Below, piece by piece: positions 34,895 to 43,419 of a DNA stretch of 64,000 bases; positions within the stretch are counted from its first letter, which is position 1, and each line of letters starts with the position of its first letter. The position numbers and the translations under genes were made by a program. Origin of the DNA: CAWFKW01 sp963816535. GTDB taxonomy: Bacteria > Bacteroidota > Ignavibacteria > Tepidaquicellales > OLB5. The stretch spans positions 434,001-498,000 of the forward strand of contig CAWFKW010000006.1 of assembly GCA_963816535.1 (NCBI GenBank), read 5' to 3'. Under the pieces are notes generated by a model, which searched no databases, was not told the origin of the DNA, and saw nothing but the letters and a program-made list of their open reading frames with translations.

Positions 34895-35479
34895 ATGATA
34901 TCATTTGCCGGAAAAATTATTGGAAAGCGCATGGGAATTGCTAAACATTCTATTCACCCGGAAAAATTGGATACTGTAAAGATCATTTCCGAGCTGGATA
35001 ATTCCACGGGGTTGGTTATGGATTCAATCGGCGGATTATCCACTGAAAAATTCAATTACAGGAAAGAAAAAGGTTCATGGTCAGTTGGCGATTGCGCGGA
35101 ACACGTGGTTATAACCGAAGAGTCCGCCAAAGAAATACTTCTTGGCCCTGTGAAATATTACAATCGCGAATATGATATGAAAATACCGGTAATAAAGAAA
35201 GCGTTTGGCGATGACGCGAAAAAGTTTACGTCGGGTAAACAATTATTACCTTCAGATAAACAGAAGATTCCCGGCGAAATAACCGCAGAGTTTGTAAATA
35301 ACCGCGAAGAAATTAAGAAAGTGATTGTAAAAGAAGACCTAACCGTGCTCTGCGACGCGTTCAGGCACCCGCTTTTTGGTCACTTTACAAGGCTTGAGTG
35401 GATCTATTTTGTGATTTATCATTCCGAAAGACACGCACGCCAGATCGAAAGAATAATTTCCTCTTTACCCGCATCGTAA
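34895..35479 (+). CDS. DinB-superfamily metal-dependent protein
   Basis: 194 residues. Four-helix-bundle DinB/YfiT-like fold with metal-binding His in WSVGDCAEHVVITEE and YHSERHARQIERI near the C-terminus. The RHPLFGHFTRLEWIYFVIYHSERHARQIERI end is typical of DinB_2 members, which act as thiol transferases or hydrolases with small thiols; the substrate is unknown. GGGGGGAGT upstream is a possible SD. It lies 27 nt before the bcp gene and is likely co-transcribed with it. Confidence 0.8.
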   Translation: MISFAGKIIGKRMGIAKHSIHPEKLDTVKIISELDNSTGLVMDSIGGLSTEKFNYRKEKGSWSVGDCAEHVVITEESAKEILLGPVKYYNREYDMKIPVIKKAFGDDAKKFTSGKQLLPSDKQKIPGEITAEFVNNREEIKKVIVKEDLTVLCDAFRHPLFGHFTRLEWIYFVIYHSERHARQIERIISSLPAS

Positions 35480-35506
35480 CTTATTCAGGAAAGGAAAAAT
35501 TGATAA

Positions 35507-35959
35507 ATGTTAAAGGCCGGCGACAAAGCCCCTGATTTCAAGCTAATAGCCGATAACGGCGAAACAGTATCGCTGAAAGACTTGAAAGGCAGGAAAGTAA
35601 TTTTATATTTTTATCCTAAAGACATGACCAGCGGCTGCACAGTTGAAGCATGTGATTTCAGGGATAATATTAAGAAGTTTGAAAAGAAAAACGCGGTTAT
35701 AATTGGCGTAAGCCCCGATGATACAAAAAGCCATATAAAATTCAAAACAAAACATGACCTTCCTTTTACGCTTCTCAGCGACGAGACCCACAAAATGCTT
35801 GAAGCCTACGGCGTGTGGCAGGAAAAAAGCATGTACGGCAGAAAATATATGGGCGTGGTAAGAACCACTTTCTTAATTGATGAAAAAGGCAGGATTGAAA
35901 AAGTCTGGGAAAAAGTAAAAGTGGACGGGCACGCCGAAGAAGCGCTCGGGAGCATTTAG
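35507..35959 (+). CDS. bcp: Thioredoxin-dependent thiol peroxidase Bcp
   Basis: 150 residues, full length for Bcp (PrxQ). LKAGDKAPDFKLIADNGETVSLKDLKGRKVILYFYPKDMTSGCTVEACDFRD has the peroxidatic Cys (TxxC) and the resolving Cys five residues later, the atypical two-Cys pattern of Bcp. Later motifs: VIIGVSPDDTKSHIKFKTKHDLPFTLLSDETHKMLEAYGVW and VVRTTFLIDEKGRIEKVW. It removes hydroperoxides using thioredoxin; the thioredoxin-like gene at the left end is the only possible partner in the window. Confidence 0.94.
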   Translation: MLKAGDKAPDFKLIADNGETVSLKDLKGRKVILYFYPKDMTSGCTVEACDFRDNIKKFEKKNAVIIGVSPDDTKSHIKFKTKHDLPFTLLSDETHKMLEAYGVWQEKSMYGRKYMGVVRTTFLIDEKGRIEKVWEKVKVDGHAEEALGSI

Positions 35960-36056
35960 GTCGCCTTCGATATCAATCTCTTTTAATTCTCCGGAAAACT
36001 TATTATTTTATAGACAGTTGTTATATTAATGAATTTTATTTGAAGGAGAAAGGTCT

Positions 36057-36476
36057 ATGAAAGAGTTTTATACAGAGTTGAAGGCGCCACTGGTTAAATC
36101 GGCGCTTGTATTGGTTTTCATCTTCAATATTTTTACAATGTGCAGCGTCTCCACGGCGCATCTTGGCGATGTTATGGTTTGCGCCACGGTTAACGGAAGC
36201 GGGGAGTGCGAAGCTGATAAGACGGAGTTCCCGGCACCGGTTCCCGTAATTTACTGCAGCGCCACGCTTAAGAACGCTCCAAGCGATACGAAGGTAATAT
36301 TCACATGGAAAAAAGGGGATGAGGTTTTGGGAAAAGCAGATGTTAAAAGCGGGAGCGGCGTGGTTTATTCAAACTATAACTCGCCGGGAAATCTGGAGCC
36401 CGGCAAATACTCAGTCACAGTAAAGATAGATACAGACAACTCCGACCCAGTGACAAAAACTTTTACTATTGAGTAA
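36057..36476 (+). CDS. Secreted Ig-like domain protein
   Basis: 139 residues: signal-like hydrophobic stretch ALVLVFIFNIFTMCSVSTA, then a beta-rich region with two Cys (MVCATVNGSGEC, VIYCSATL) and KVIFTWKKGDEVLGKAD, KYSVTVKIDTDNSDPVTKTFTIE, suggesting an immunoglobulin-like sandwich. Not assigned to a family. AAGGAGAAAGG is a good SD site. Terminator at 36501-36540. Transcribed alone. Confidence 0.55.
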   Translation: MKEFYTELKAPLVKSALVLVFIFNIFTMCSVSTAHLGDVMVCATVNGSGECEADKTEFPAPVPVIYCSATLKNAPSDTKVIFTWKKGDEVLGKADVKSGSGVVYSNYNSPGNLEPGKYSVTVKIDTDNSDPVTKTFTIE

Positions 36477-36500
36477 GAGTTCAATTTTTGGTTGAGTTTT

Positions 36501-36540
36501 TGCCCGTCCTCATTGGTTACATTGCGGCGGGCATTTTTTA
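36501..36540 (+). terminator. Rho-independent terminator after the Ig-like protein gene
   Basis: TGCCCG (36501-36506) pairs with CGGGCA (36528-36533) across a long loop with internal pairing (CGTCC/GGCGG region), followed by TTTTT. Confidence 0.55.
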
Positions 36541-36549
36541 TGAAACAAA

Positions 36550-37389
36550 TTGAATAAAATAAGCAAAGAAAGATTAGCCCTCGCTAAGAAAAATTTACGC
36601 AAGTTTAAGAGTAAAAAGCTTCTGGCGGCGCTGGTTACCGGTTCGGTTGCGAAGGGATATGCCGATGATTATTCGGATATAGATACTCTGCTGATTTATA
36701 AAAAGGTTCCTTCCAAAAAAGAATTTGAACAGATTGTAAAAGAAGCTGAAGAATCCGGCGGCGGTTTGTATCACGGAACGCCTGAAGACGGGTTTGCAGT
36801 TTATTATTACATAGAAGGCGTTAAATGCGATTTCGGTATCGGGCATTACAGTCTGACAGAGAAGCTCATAAACGGTATGCTGATAGAACCGGAGCTAGAC
36901 CCCATCAAGCATCTGCAGATCTCAGGAATATTAGAAAGCGTTGTCCTTTATGGAAACAGATGGATGAGCATATGGAAGAAAAAAGCCCGGAGATTTCCAA
37001 AAGAGCTTGGCCCTATAATGGTTAAGCAGAACCTGAAATTCCACCCCCGCTGGGTTATAGAAAAAATGGCGGTCGCGCGCGGCGACGTATTGTTTTATAA
37101 TGAAAGCTTTATGGACTGCATCAGCGCTATGGTAGGTATTCTTTGCGGGCTCAATAAAATTTATCTCCCCGGAAAGCTTAAGGGAATTGACGCGACGCTT
37201 GGTCATATGAAAATCAAGCCGGCAAACTTTTTGAAACGTTACAGGAAAGCGTTCGGGCTGAAGGGGATCAAAGCTGTAAATGAATTATTCAAATTGATCG
37301 ACGAAACTATCGCTTTGGTTGATAAACATATGCCGGAGGTAAGCACAGAACGCGCGAAAGAAGTGCGTAACATGGTATTGAGAAAATAG
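36550..37389 (+). CDS. Nucleotidyltransferase-domain protein
   Basis: 279 residues starting at a TTG. TGSVAKGYADDYSDIDTLLIYK near residue 31 is a Pol-beta-type nucleotidyltransferase GS...DxD motif, so a nucleotide transfer activity is expected. GVKCDFGIGHYS holds the third acidic residue. The C-terminal half is helical with conserved aromatic and basic residues (FHPRWVIEKMAVARGDVLFYNESFMDCI). Whether it modifies antibiotic, RNA or protein is not clear. It lies directly after the terminator of the previous gene and before the DUF1272 gene. Confidence 0.7.
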   Translation: MNKISKERLALAKKNLRKFKSKKLLAALVTGSVAKGYADDYSDIDTLLIYKKVPSKKEFEQIVKEAEESGGGLYHGTPEDGFAVYYYIEGVKCDFGIGHYSLTEKLINGMLIEPELDPIKHLQISGILESVVLYGNRWMSIWKKKARRFPKELGPIMVKQNLKFHPRWVIEKMAVARGDVLFYNESFMDCISAMVGILCGLNKIYLPGKLKGIDATLGHMKIKPANFLKRYRKAFGLKGIKAVNELFKLIDETIALVDKHMPEVSTERAKEVRNMVLRK

Positions 37390-37440
37390 TTTATCAGTTG
37401 TTAGTTAATACTTGCGGTAAACAAATAAATCCTATGAATT

Positions 37441-37626
37441 ATGTCTCTTGAAATGAGAACTGAATGCGAGAAATGCGAGAAGGGATTGGATATAAATTCC
37501 GAGGCTTACATTTGCAGTTATGAATGCACTTTTTGCATGGACTGCGCAAAGCAAATGAATTTGGTTTGCCCGAATTGCTCGGGTGAACTTGTCAAAAGGC
37601 CAAAAAGAAAAGAATCAAAAAAATAG
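37441..37626 (+). CDS. DUF1272-family zinc-ribbon protein
   Basis: 61 residues. RTECEKCEKGLDINSEAYICSYECTFCMDCAKQMNLVCPNCSGELVKRPKR contains four CxxC-like pairs, matching the DUF1272 small zinc-binding family whose role is unknown. ATG at 37441 with a weak SD. It lies between the nucleotidyltransferase and DUF192 genes but with no clear functional link. Confidence 0.85.
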   Translation: MSLEMRTECEKCEKGLDINSEAYICSYECTFCMDCAKQMNLVCPNCSGELVKRPKRKESKK

Positions 37627-37766
37627 CGGCAAAAGATTTTCGCAGAGCGTGCCCCGGTATTTTCATTTCATTGGCTAATTTCAGACTGTCTTGACCGGAA
37701 TTTATTATTGAAATACCAAACCAAGATTCCTCCCGATTAATCGGGACGGGAATAACAGAGAGTTTA

Positions 37767-38330
37767 GTGAGCAAAAAGCAAAAAACCAGAACTAATATTC
37801 AAAAGGCAAAAAACGAAGGGGAAGGTTTTTTTTCAAGATCGTTTTGGAACCTGAAGAATATTGTCATTTTCTCGATCATGATAGTGATTGCAGCCGCAGC
37901 CGTCTATTATTTTCTTATCAGGAAAACTGAGCCTCAATTCGAAAATGACGGAGAGCTGACGTTCCTTAGCTCGGCAACCAGGCAGCCATTGAAAAAAATT
38001 AATATTGAAGCTGCGATAACTCCTGAACAGCAGGTGCAGGGTATGATGTACAGAACGCATGACGATGAGTCGGACGGGATGCTGTTCATAATGCCGGAAT
38101 CGGGAATGCACAAATTCTGGATGAAGAATACGTATATTCCCCTTGATATTGCGTTTGTAGACAGCCTCGGAGTGATCGACACAATTTACCGTAATGCGAA
38201 ACCGCTTTCAGAGCAATCGCTCCCATCAAGAAGGCGAATCCAGTATGTGGTCGAAACCAACGGTGGATTTTCCAGCAAATTCGGCGTTAAAGAAGGTGAT
38301 TTAATGAGTTTTAAGCTCTCCAAAAAATAG
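37767..38330 (+). CDS. DUF192-family membrane-anchored protein
   Basis: 187 residues from a GTG start. A TM segment (IVIFSIMIVIAAAAVYYFLI, about residues 31-50) anchors it, then the DUF192 domain follows: INIEAAITPEQQVQGMMYRTHDDESDGMLFIMPESGMHKFWMKNTYIPLDIAFVDSLG and the end VVETNGGFSSKFGVKEGDLMSF. DUF192 is small, conserved and of unknown function. It precedes the Pho block on the same strand, but with a separate regulatory gap of 269 nt. Confidence 0.85.
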   Translation: MSKKQKTRTNIQKAKNEGEGFFSRSFWNLKNIVIFSIMIVIAAAAVYYFLIRKTEPQFENDGELTFLSSATRQPLKKINIEAAITPEQQVQGMMYRTHDDESDGMLFIMPESGMHKFWMKNTYIPLDIAFVDSLGVIDTIYRNAKPLSEQSLPSRRRIQYVVETNGGFSSKFGVKEGDLMSFKLSKK

Positions 38331-38514
38331 AGTCTTAGCCATTTTTCGTTTTGGTATCGGTTCACCCTTGCTCATTTCGAATAACCTAACAAAGCGGCGC
38401 TTAGCTTAACAAAACCATGTATTTCCCAGATATAAGAAAAGATAAAAATGACAGAGAAATGATTTATGAGCTATATTAATCAACAAAAAGGATTATTTTC
38501 GGGATATGAGATTT

Positions 38515-38547
38515 CTAACGATAAGCTAACATAAATCTAACTCATTT
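38515..38547 (+). promoter_or_regulatory. Putative Pho box before the response regulator gene
   Basis: Three contiguous 11-nt direct repeats: CTAACGATAAG (38515-38525), CTAACATAAAT (38526-38536), CTAACTCATTT (38537-38547). The layout is that of PhoB/PhoP boxes (7-nt core plus 4-nt spacer). A possible -10 TATTAT lies at 38566-38571. It would autoregulate the regulator gene at 38600. Confidence 0.6.
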
Positions 38548-38599
38548 ATGTTAATTTAACAAAGATATTATTAGGAATTTAACCGGAAAATAAAATCTT

Positions 38600-39289
38600 A
38601 TGAAAGAGAAAATCTTAGTTGTTGACGATGAAAAAGACATTCTTGAATTGGTTGAATATAACCTGACAAAGAACGGATACAGGGTTAAAACTGTGACAAG
38701 CGGCGAAGAGGCTCTTGAGCTTATAAAAGAAAACGACTATGATTTGATTATACTTGACCTTATGCTTCCCGGAGTTGACGGACTTGACCTTACTAAGATC
38801 ATAAAAGCTGATAAACTGAAAGCGGGTATACCGATAGTAATGGTTACCGCGAAAAGCGAAGAAGCCGACAGGGTTGCTGGCCTTGAAATTGGCGCAGATC
38901 ATTACGTGACAAAACCGTTCAGTCCGAGAGAACTTGTTGCAATTGTTAAAGCCACGCTCCGCAGAAAACCCGTGAAGCAGGAAGAAGAGAAGACAATTAT
39001 AGAACGCGGCGGATTATTGATACACACAGGCAGGCATGAGGTTACGCTTAACGGAAAGCGGATCGACCTGACAAATCTGGAATTCAGAATTCTATTAACG
39101 CTCGCGAAAAAACCCGGCTGGGTTATGACAAGGTACCAGATAGTAGATGCGACAAGAGGCGAGGGGATATCGGTTACAGACAGGTCGATTGACGTGCACA
39201 TTGTTTCGCTCAGGAAAAAGCTTGGCGAAGAGAACAACTACATAGAAACGGTGCGCGGCGTGGGTTATAAATTCAAGGAGAATTATTGA
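38600..39289 (+). CDS. phoB: Phosphate-regulon response regulator (PhoB/PhoP type)
   Basis: 229 residues, OmpR/PhoB family. The receiver domain (residues 1-120) has the phospho-acceptor D53 in LIILDLMLPG, the acidic pair near residue 9 (VVDDEKD) and K-site PITK-like VTKPFSPREL. The C-terminal winged helix (about residues 130-229) has LEFRILLTLAKKPGWVMTRYQIVDATRGE and DVHIVSLRKKLGE...RGVGYKF. It is followed without a gap by the sensor kinase and precedes pstSCAB and phoU, which supports a phosphate role. A Pho-box-like repeat lies upstream. Confidence 0.93.
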   Translation: MKEKILVVDDEKDILELVEYNLTKNGYRVKTVTSGEEALELIKENDYDLIILDLMLPGVDGLDLTKIIKADKLKAGIPIVMVTAKSEEADRVAGLEIGADHYVTKPFSPRELVAIVKATLRRKPVKQEEEKTIIERGGLLIHTGRHEVTLNGKRIDLTNLEFRILLTLAKKPGWVMTRYQIVDATRGEGISVTDRSIDVHIVSLRKKLGEENNYIETVRGVGYKFKENY

Positions 39290-41050
39290 TTGAAGCCGAG
39301 AAAATTTTTGTGGAAACTTTTCTTCCCTTATCTGATATTGCTGGTAATAACCATTCTATTCTTCGGTATATTTTCCGCAAAGATTTTCAAGAACTTTTAT
39401 CTTCAGAACACTTCTGAATCGCTCCAGTCAAGAACATTTTTAGTCAGGGAAGAGCTTACGAGGCTTAAGCTTGATTCTCTTGCTCTTGACGAACATATCA
39501 AGAAGATAGACAACCTTTCAGATACAAGGATAACAATAGTACATGCGGGCGGCAAGGTGATGGCTGATTCACGCGAGAACCCGAACGTAATGGAGAATCA
39601 CAAAGACCGGCCGGAAATAATCGAAGCATTCAACGGCGGGATTGGCACATCTACGCGCTACAGCGCTACTTTAAAAACTGAATTGATGTACGTCGCCATC
39701 CCGTGGACAGATAACCCGGGATATGTTGTAAGGTGCGCTGTTCCGCTTTATGATATTGACAAACCTTTCACAGTAATATACACCACCATTGTTATAGGCG
39801 GAATAATAATTATTGTTGTCGCGGCAATTATAAGCCTTATTATCTCTCAAAGGCTTTATATGCCGGTAAGCGCAATAAAGCTTGCGGCTGAAAGATATGC
39901 CAAAGGAGATTTTTCGCATAAGATATATCCTTCACGCGACAGAGATCTTAACATCGTGGGCGATTCGCTGAACCAAATGGCGGCGCAGCTTGATGAACGG
40001 CTAAGACTTATCGGGGGCCAAAGGAATATTCAGCAGGCTGTTCTTGAGAGCATGAAAGAAGGCGTGCTTGCTGTAGATTACGACGAGAAAATACTGCTAA
40101 TAAATAAAACCGCCGAGGAAATACTATCAATACCTGTTGAAAATGTGAACGGAAGAACGCTTCAGGAAGTTGTGAGAGTGTCGGAGATACACAAGTTCTT
40201 CAAAAAAGCGCTTACCGAAGGCGTTTCTTCCGAAACTGAGATAATAATCCCTCTTGAAAAGGAGAAAACACTTCAGCTTATCGGAACGATCCTTTACGAT
40301 GTGAATAATAAAGCGATCGGCGCGCTTGTTGTTCTCAACGATATTTCTAACCTGAGATACATTGATACGATAAAGAAAGACCTTGTTGCAAATGTATCGC
40401 ATGAGCTCAAGACGCCGCTTACAACTATAAAGGGATTCATTGAAACGTTAAAAGACGGCGCGATTGAAAATAAAGCGGATGCAGAGAGATTTCTCGATAT
40501 TATTTCAAAACATATAGAGAGGCTAAACCTGATAATAGACGACCTGCTTACGCTTTCACGGCTTGAAGAAAAGGCCACTTCTGAAAATATACATAAAATG
40601 GACCAGGAAGTCTTGCCGATCCTTAATTCTGTGGTGGAAGATTATTCTGTTAAAGCAGGGGATAAGAGCATAAAGATCTCGTTAAATTGTCCACCTGAAC
40701 TAAGAGCTAAATTGAATTCTCAGCTTATTGAACAGGCGATAGGGAACCTGGTGGATAATGCGATCAAGTACAGCGACCCGGATACAAATGTGACTATTAG
40801 CGCCAGCGCTGACGGTCAGAACCTGATATTGAAGGTAAAAGACGAAGGGTGGGGAATAGACGATGAACATTTCCCGAGGCTGTTTGAACGTTTTTACAGG
40901 ATAGATAAATCAAGGAGCAGGGACGTTGGAGGGACAGGGCTTGGGCTTGCAATTGTGAAGCACATTGTGGGCGCCCATGGAGGCTCTGTAAGCGTTGAAT
41001 CGAGGATAAACGAAGGAAGCGAATTCACGTTAATACTGCCTTTATCTTAA
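39290..41050 (+). CDS. phoR: Phosphate-regulon sensor histidine kinase (PhoR type)
   Basis: 586 residues. The N-terminal TM helix (FLWKLFFPYLILLVITILFFGIFSA) and second TM (about residues 160-185) frame a periplasmic sensor; then HAMP (SAIKLAAERYAKGDFSHKI), a PAS-like domain (residues about 245-355), HisKA with H371 in VSHELKTPLTTIKGF, and HATPase with N-box (LVDNAIKYSDPDTN), G1 (DEGWGID) and GGTGLGLAIVKHIV. The TTG start immediately follows the regulator stop. A periplasmic loop this large with a HAMP is longer than E. coli PhoR, whose periplasmic loop is minimal. The name rests on gene context. Confidence 0.88.
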   Translation: MKPRKFLWKLFFPYLILLVITILFFGIFSAKIFKNFYLQNTSESLQSRTFLVREELTRLKLDSLALDEHIKKIDNLSDTRITIVHAGGKVMADSRENPNVMENHKDRPEIIEAFNGGIGTSTRYSATLKTELMYVAIPWTDNPGYVVRCAVPLYDIDKPFTVIYTTIVIGGIIIIVVAAIISLIISQRLYMPVSAIKLAAERYAKGDFSHKIYPSRDRDLNIVGDSLNQMAAQLDERLRLIGGQRNIQQAVLESMKEGVLAVDYDEKILLINKTAEEILSIPVENVNGRTLQEVVRVSEIHKFFKKALTEGVSSETEIIIPLEKEKTLQLIGTILYDVNNKAIGALVVLNDISNLRYIDTIKKDLVANVSHELKTPLTTIKGFIETLKDGAIENKADAERFLDIISKHIERLNLIIDDLLTLSRLEEKATSENIHKMDQEVLPILNSVVEDYSVKAGDKSIKISLNCPPELRAKLNSQLIEQAIGNLVDNAIKYSDPDTNVTISASADGQNLILKVKDEGWGIDDEHFPRLFERFYRIDKSRSRDVGGTGLGLAIVKHIVGAHGGSVSVESRINEGSEFTLILPLS

Positions 41051-41117
41051 GCGTATTTATGTTGTGAATACCGCTTTTTAACATCATCTTCATAATGTTC
41101 TCCCATACCTTACTCTT

Positions 41118-41161
41118 CTAACGTAATCTTAACAATCTGCTAATAAATCGTTCACATTTTT
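41118..41161 (+). promoter_or_regulatory. Putative Pho box before pstS
   Basis: Four contiguous 11-nt units: CTAACGTAATC (41118-41128), TTAACAATCTG (41129-41139), CTAATAAATCG (41140-41150), TTCACATTTTT (41151-41161). Candidate -10 CAATAAT at 41173-41179 lies 11 nt after the box, the spacing expected of a PhoB-activated promoter. Confidence 0.65.
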
Positions 41162-41243
41162 GGAATATTTTGCAATAATTCCTAACAATTGAATTCTCAT
41201 CTAATTAAAAACAATTAGAAAACCAAAACGTAAAGGAGAAATA

Positions 41244-42320
41244 ATGAAGTCTTCGTTTTTAAGATTTAGCGTTGTAACAATTATTTTTACGGCGGCTATT
41301 TTGTTTATGTCTTGCGGCAAAAGCGATAACAAGACATCGGCTGCTGATAAAGAATTGACCGGAGCCGGGGCTACATTCCCGTTCCCGTTATATTCAAAAA
41401 TGTTTGACGCTTACGGAAAAGAAAAAGGCGTAAAAGTTAATTACCAATCAATAGGATCAGGCGGCGGTCAGCAGCAAATGATAGCCAAGACAGTTGATTT
41501 TGGGGCATCAGACGCTTTTATGACCGATGAGCAGCTTTCAAAAGCGCCGGCAAAAATTGTTCAAGTTCCAACATGCATGGGCGCGGATGTTGTAAACTTC
41601 AATTTGGAGGGTGTGACAGAATTGAAATTAAGCCCGGATGTTGTTGTAGACATATTTATGGGCAAAATTAAGAAGTGGGATGATGAAAGGCTTAAAAAAT
41701 TGAATCCGGATGCAAAACTTCCTCCAGCCGATATTTCTGTAGTTCATCGCTCAGACGGAAGCGGCACAACAGCCATTTTTACAGATTATTTATCAAAAGT
41801 GAGCGACAATTGGAAGAAGTCAGTTGGAATGGGCACATCCGTTAACTGGCCAATCGGTCTTGGCGCCAAAGGAAACGAGGGTGTTGGTGGAATGGTTAAA
41901 CAAACACCTGGGAGCATTGGCTACGTTGAACTTATTTATGCTTTACAGAATAAAATGACTATGGCGACCTTACAAAACAAGAAAGGAAATTTCATAGTTC
42001 CTTCATTGAAAACTACTAACGCATCAGGTAATGTAACAATTCCTGAAGATACGAGGGTTTCGTTAACAAACACCGATGCAGATGACGGTTATCCTATAAC
42101 AGGGTTTACCTGGATATTATTGTATCAGAATCAGGATTATAACAACAGAACTGAAGGGAAAGCTAAAGAAGTAATAAATATGGTTTGGTGGATGATTCAC
42201 GAAGGACAGCAATATTGCGAGCCTCTTTCTTATGCGACATTACCGCCGGACGCAGTGAAAAAATCTGAAGCCATTCTTAAAACGATTACTTTTGGCGATA
42301 AGAAAATATTAGAAAAATAA
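41244..42320 (+). CDS. pstS: Phosphate-binding lipoprotein PstS
   Basis: Periplasmic phosphate-binding protein of the Pst importer, here lipid-anchored: signal peptide ends ILFMSCGKS. 358 residues. The phosphate site residues lie in TGAGATFPFPLYSKMF, GSGGGQQQMIAKTVDFGASDAF and VHRSDGSGTTAIFTDYL. The rest follows PstS, including GNEGVGGMVKQTPGSIGYVEL. A Pho-box-like repeat is upstream and a hairpin terminator follows at 42344-42390 before pstC, so partial termination may give more PstS than permease. Confidence 0.93.
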   Translation: MKSSFLRFSVVTIIFTAAILFMSCGKSDNKTSAADKELTGAGATFPFPLYSKMFDAYGKEKGVKVNYQSIGSGGGQQQMIAKTVDFGASDAFMTDEQLSKAPAKIVQVPTCMGADVVNFNLEGVTELKLSPDVVVDIFMGKIKKWDDERLKKLNPDAKLPPADISVVHRSDGSGTTAIFTDYLSKVSDNWKKSVGMGTSVNWPIGLGAKGNEGVGGMVKQTPGSIGYVELIYALQNKMTMATLQNKKGNFIVPSLKTTNASGNVTIPEDTRVSLTNTDADDGYPITGFTWILLYQNQDYNNRTEGKAKEVINMVWWMIHEGQQYCEPLSYATLPPDAVKKSEAILKTITFGDKKILEK

Positions 42321-42343
42321 AGCATTGAATTAAAGAAATTTTT

Positions 42344-42390
42344 GCGCTCTCAATAAATCGAAAATAACGGGGTTTATTGGGAGCGCTTTT
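42344..42390 (+). terminator. Terminator between pstS and pstC
   Basis: GCGCTCTCAATAAA (42344-42357) pairs with TTTATTGGGAGCGC (42373-42386), one wobble pair, followed by TTTT. It sits after pstS and before pstC, where partial read-through would lower expression of the permease genes. Confidence 0.75.
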
Positions 42391-42448
42391 AAATTGCAGA
42401 AAATATTCTTAGTTTTGTTACTATTGTTAAAACCGGGTTATTAAATGT

Positions 42449-43402
42449 ATGGATGCAGTAAATTTCAATGAAAACGAGGCTCTAGAGCTTGACGCTGATA
42501 AAGTAATAGCTGAAGAAAAGAAGGTCAGGAAGTTCAGGTTCTTTGACGCAATATTCAAGAAGTCGCTCGGTTCAATTTCTTTGTTATTTGTTGCTTTTAT
42601 TATCGCCATTTTTCTTACATTACTTGTTCAGTCCCTTCCATCAATAAAGGCGCTCGGTTTTGATTATTTCACGCATTCCAAATGGGACCCGATAACCCTG
42701 GAATTTGGTTCTCTTTCTTTCTTAACTGGTACTTTAGTAACTTCATTTTTAGCTTTAGTTATTACTATTCCATTTTCTCTATCTGTTTCCCTTCTCCTTG
42801 GCGAGTACTATCCCCGAGGATTCTTTTCAAATCTGCTGAGAAACTGCATAGAGCTCCTTGGGGGAATACCATCGATCATATACGGTTTTTGGGGGCTGTT
42901 TTTCCTTGTTCCGATAATGAGAGGGTTTGAAGCCAAAATCGGAGTTCCGCCGCTGGGAATCGGAGTTTTTACAACATCGTTCCTTCTTTTTATCATGATC
43001 ATTCCGTATTCAGCGGCGCTAGGCAGAGATGTTATAAGCCTCGTACCTGCCGATCTGAAGCAAGCCGCGCTTGCGCTGGGTTGCACGAAATATGAAGTGA
43101 TAAAATTAATAATTATTCCTTACGCAAAATCAGGAATATTTGCAGGTATACTGCTTGCTCTCGGAAGAGCGCTTGGAGAAACTATGGCTGTGACAATGGT
43201 AATAGGCAACAGAAACGCAATACCTGATAACTTGTTTGGTCCCGCCAATACAATGGCAAGCGTAATTGCAAATGAATTTACGGAAGCTGCAAGCCAGGTT
43301 TATCTTTCATCGCTTGTTGAAATGGGCCTATTGCTGTTTGTTGTTACAGCGATCATAAGTTTTATCGGCAAACAGGTTATCAACAGGTTTTCAAAGTTTT
43401 AG
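42449..43402 (+). CDS. pstC: Phosphate ABC transporter permease PstC
   Basis: 317 residues. A polar N-terminus (about 38 residues, rich in Glu and Lys) precedes the first TM (SLLFVAFIIAIFLTLLV). Six TM helices in total. The EAA loop reads AALALGCTKYEVIKLIIIPYAKSGI, ATPase contact, and the GGIPSIIYGFWGLFFLVPIM segment is a Pst hallmark. Followed by pstA after 17 nt. Confidence 0.93.
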   Translation: MDAVNFNENEALELDADKVIAEEKKVRKFRFFDAIFKKSLGSISLLFVAFIIAIFLTLLVQSLPSIKALGFDYFTHSKWDPITLEFGSLSFLTGTLVTSFLALVITIPFSLSVSLLLGEYYPRGFFSNLLRNCIELLGGIPSIIYGFWGLFFLVPIMRGFEAKIGVPPLGIGVFTTSFLLFIMIIPYSAALGRDVISLVPADLKQAALALGCTKYEVIKLIIIPYAKSGIFAGILLALGRALGETMAVTMVIGNRNAIPDNLFGPANTMASVIANEFTEAASQVYLSSLVEMGLLLFVVTAIISFIGKQVINRFSKF

Positions 43403-43419
43403 ATATAAGTTATCAAGAT

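Noticed and set aside
38387..38412. Further Pho box (CTAACA ... TTAACA) upstream of the regulator
   Set aside because: The two cores are 20 nt apart, not 11, and lie more than 180 nt from the gene; not supported as a box.
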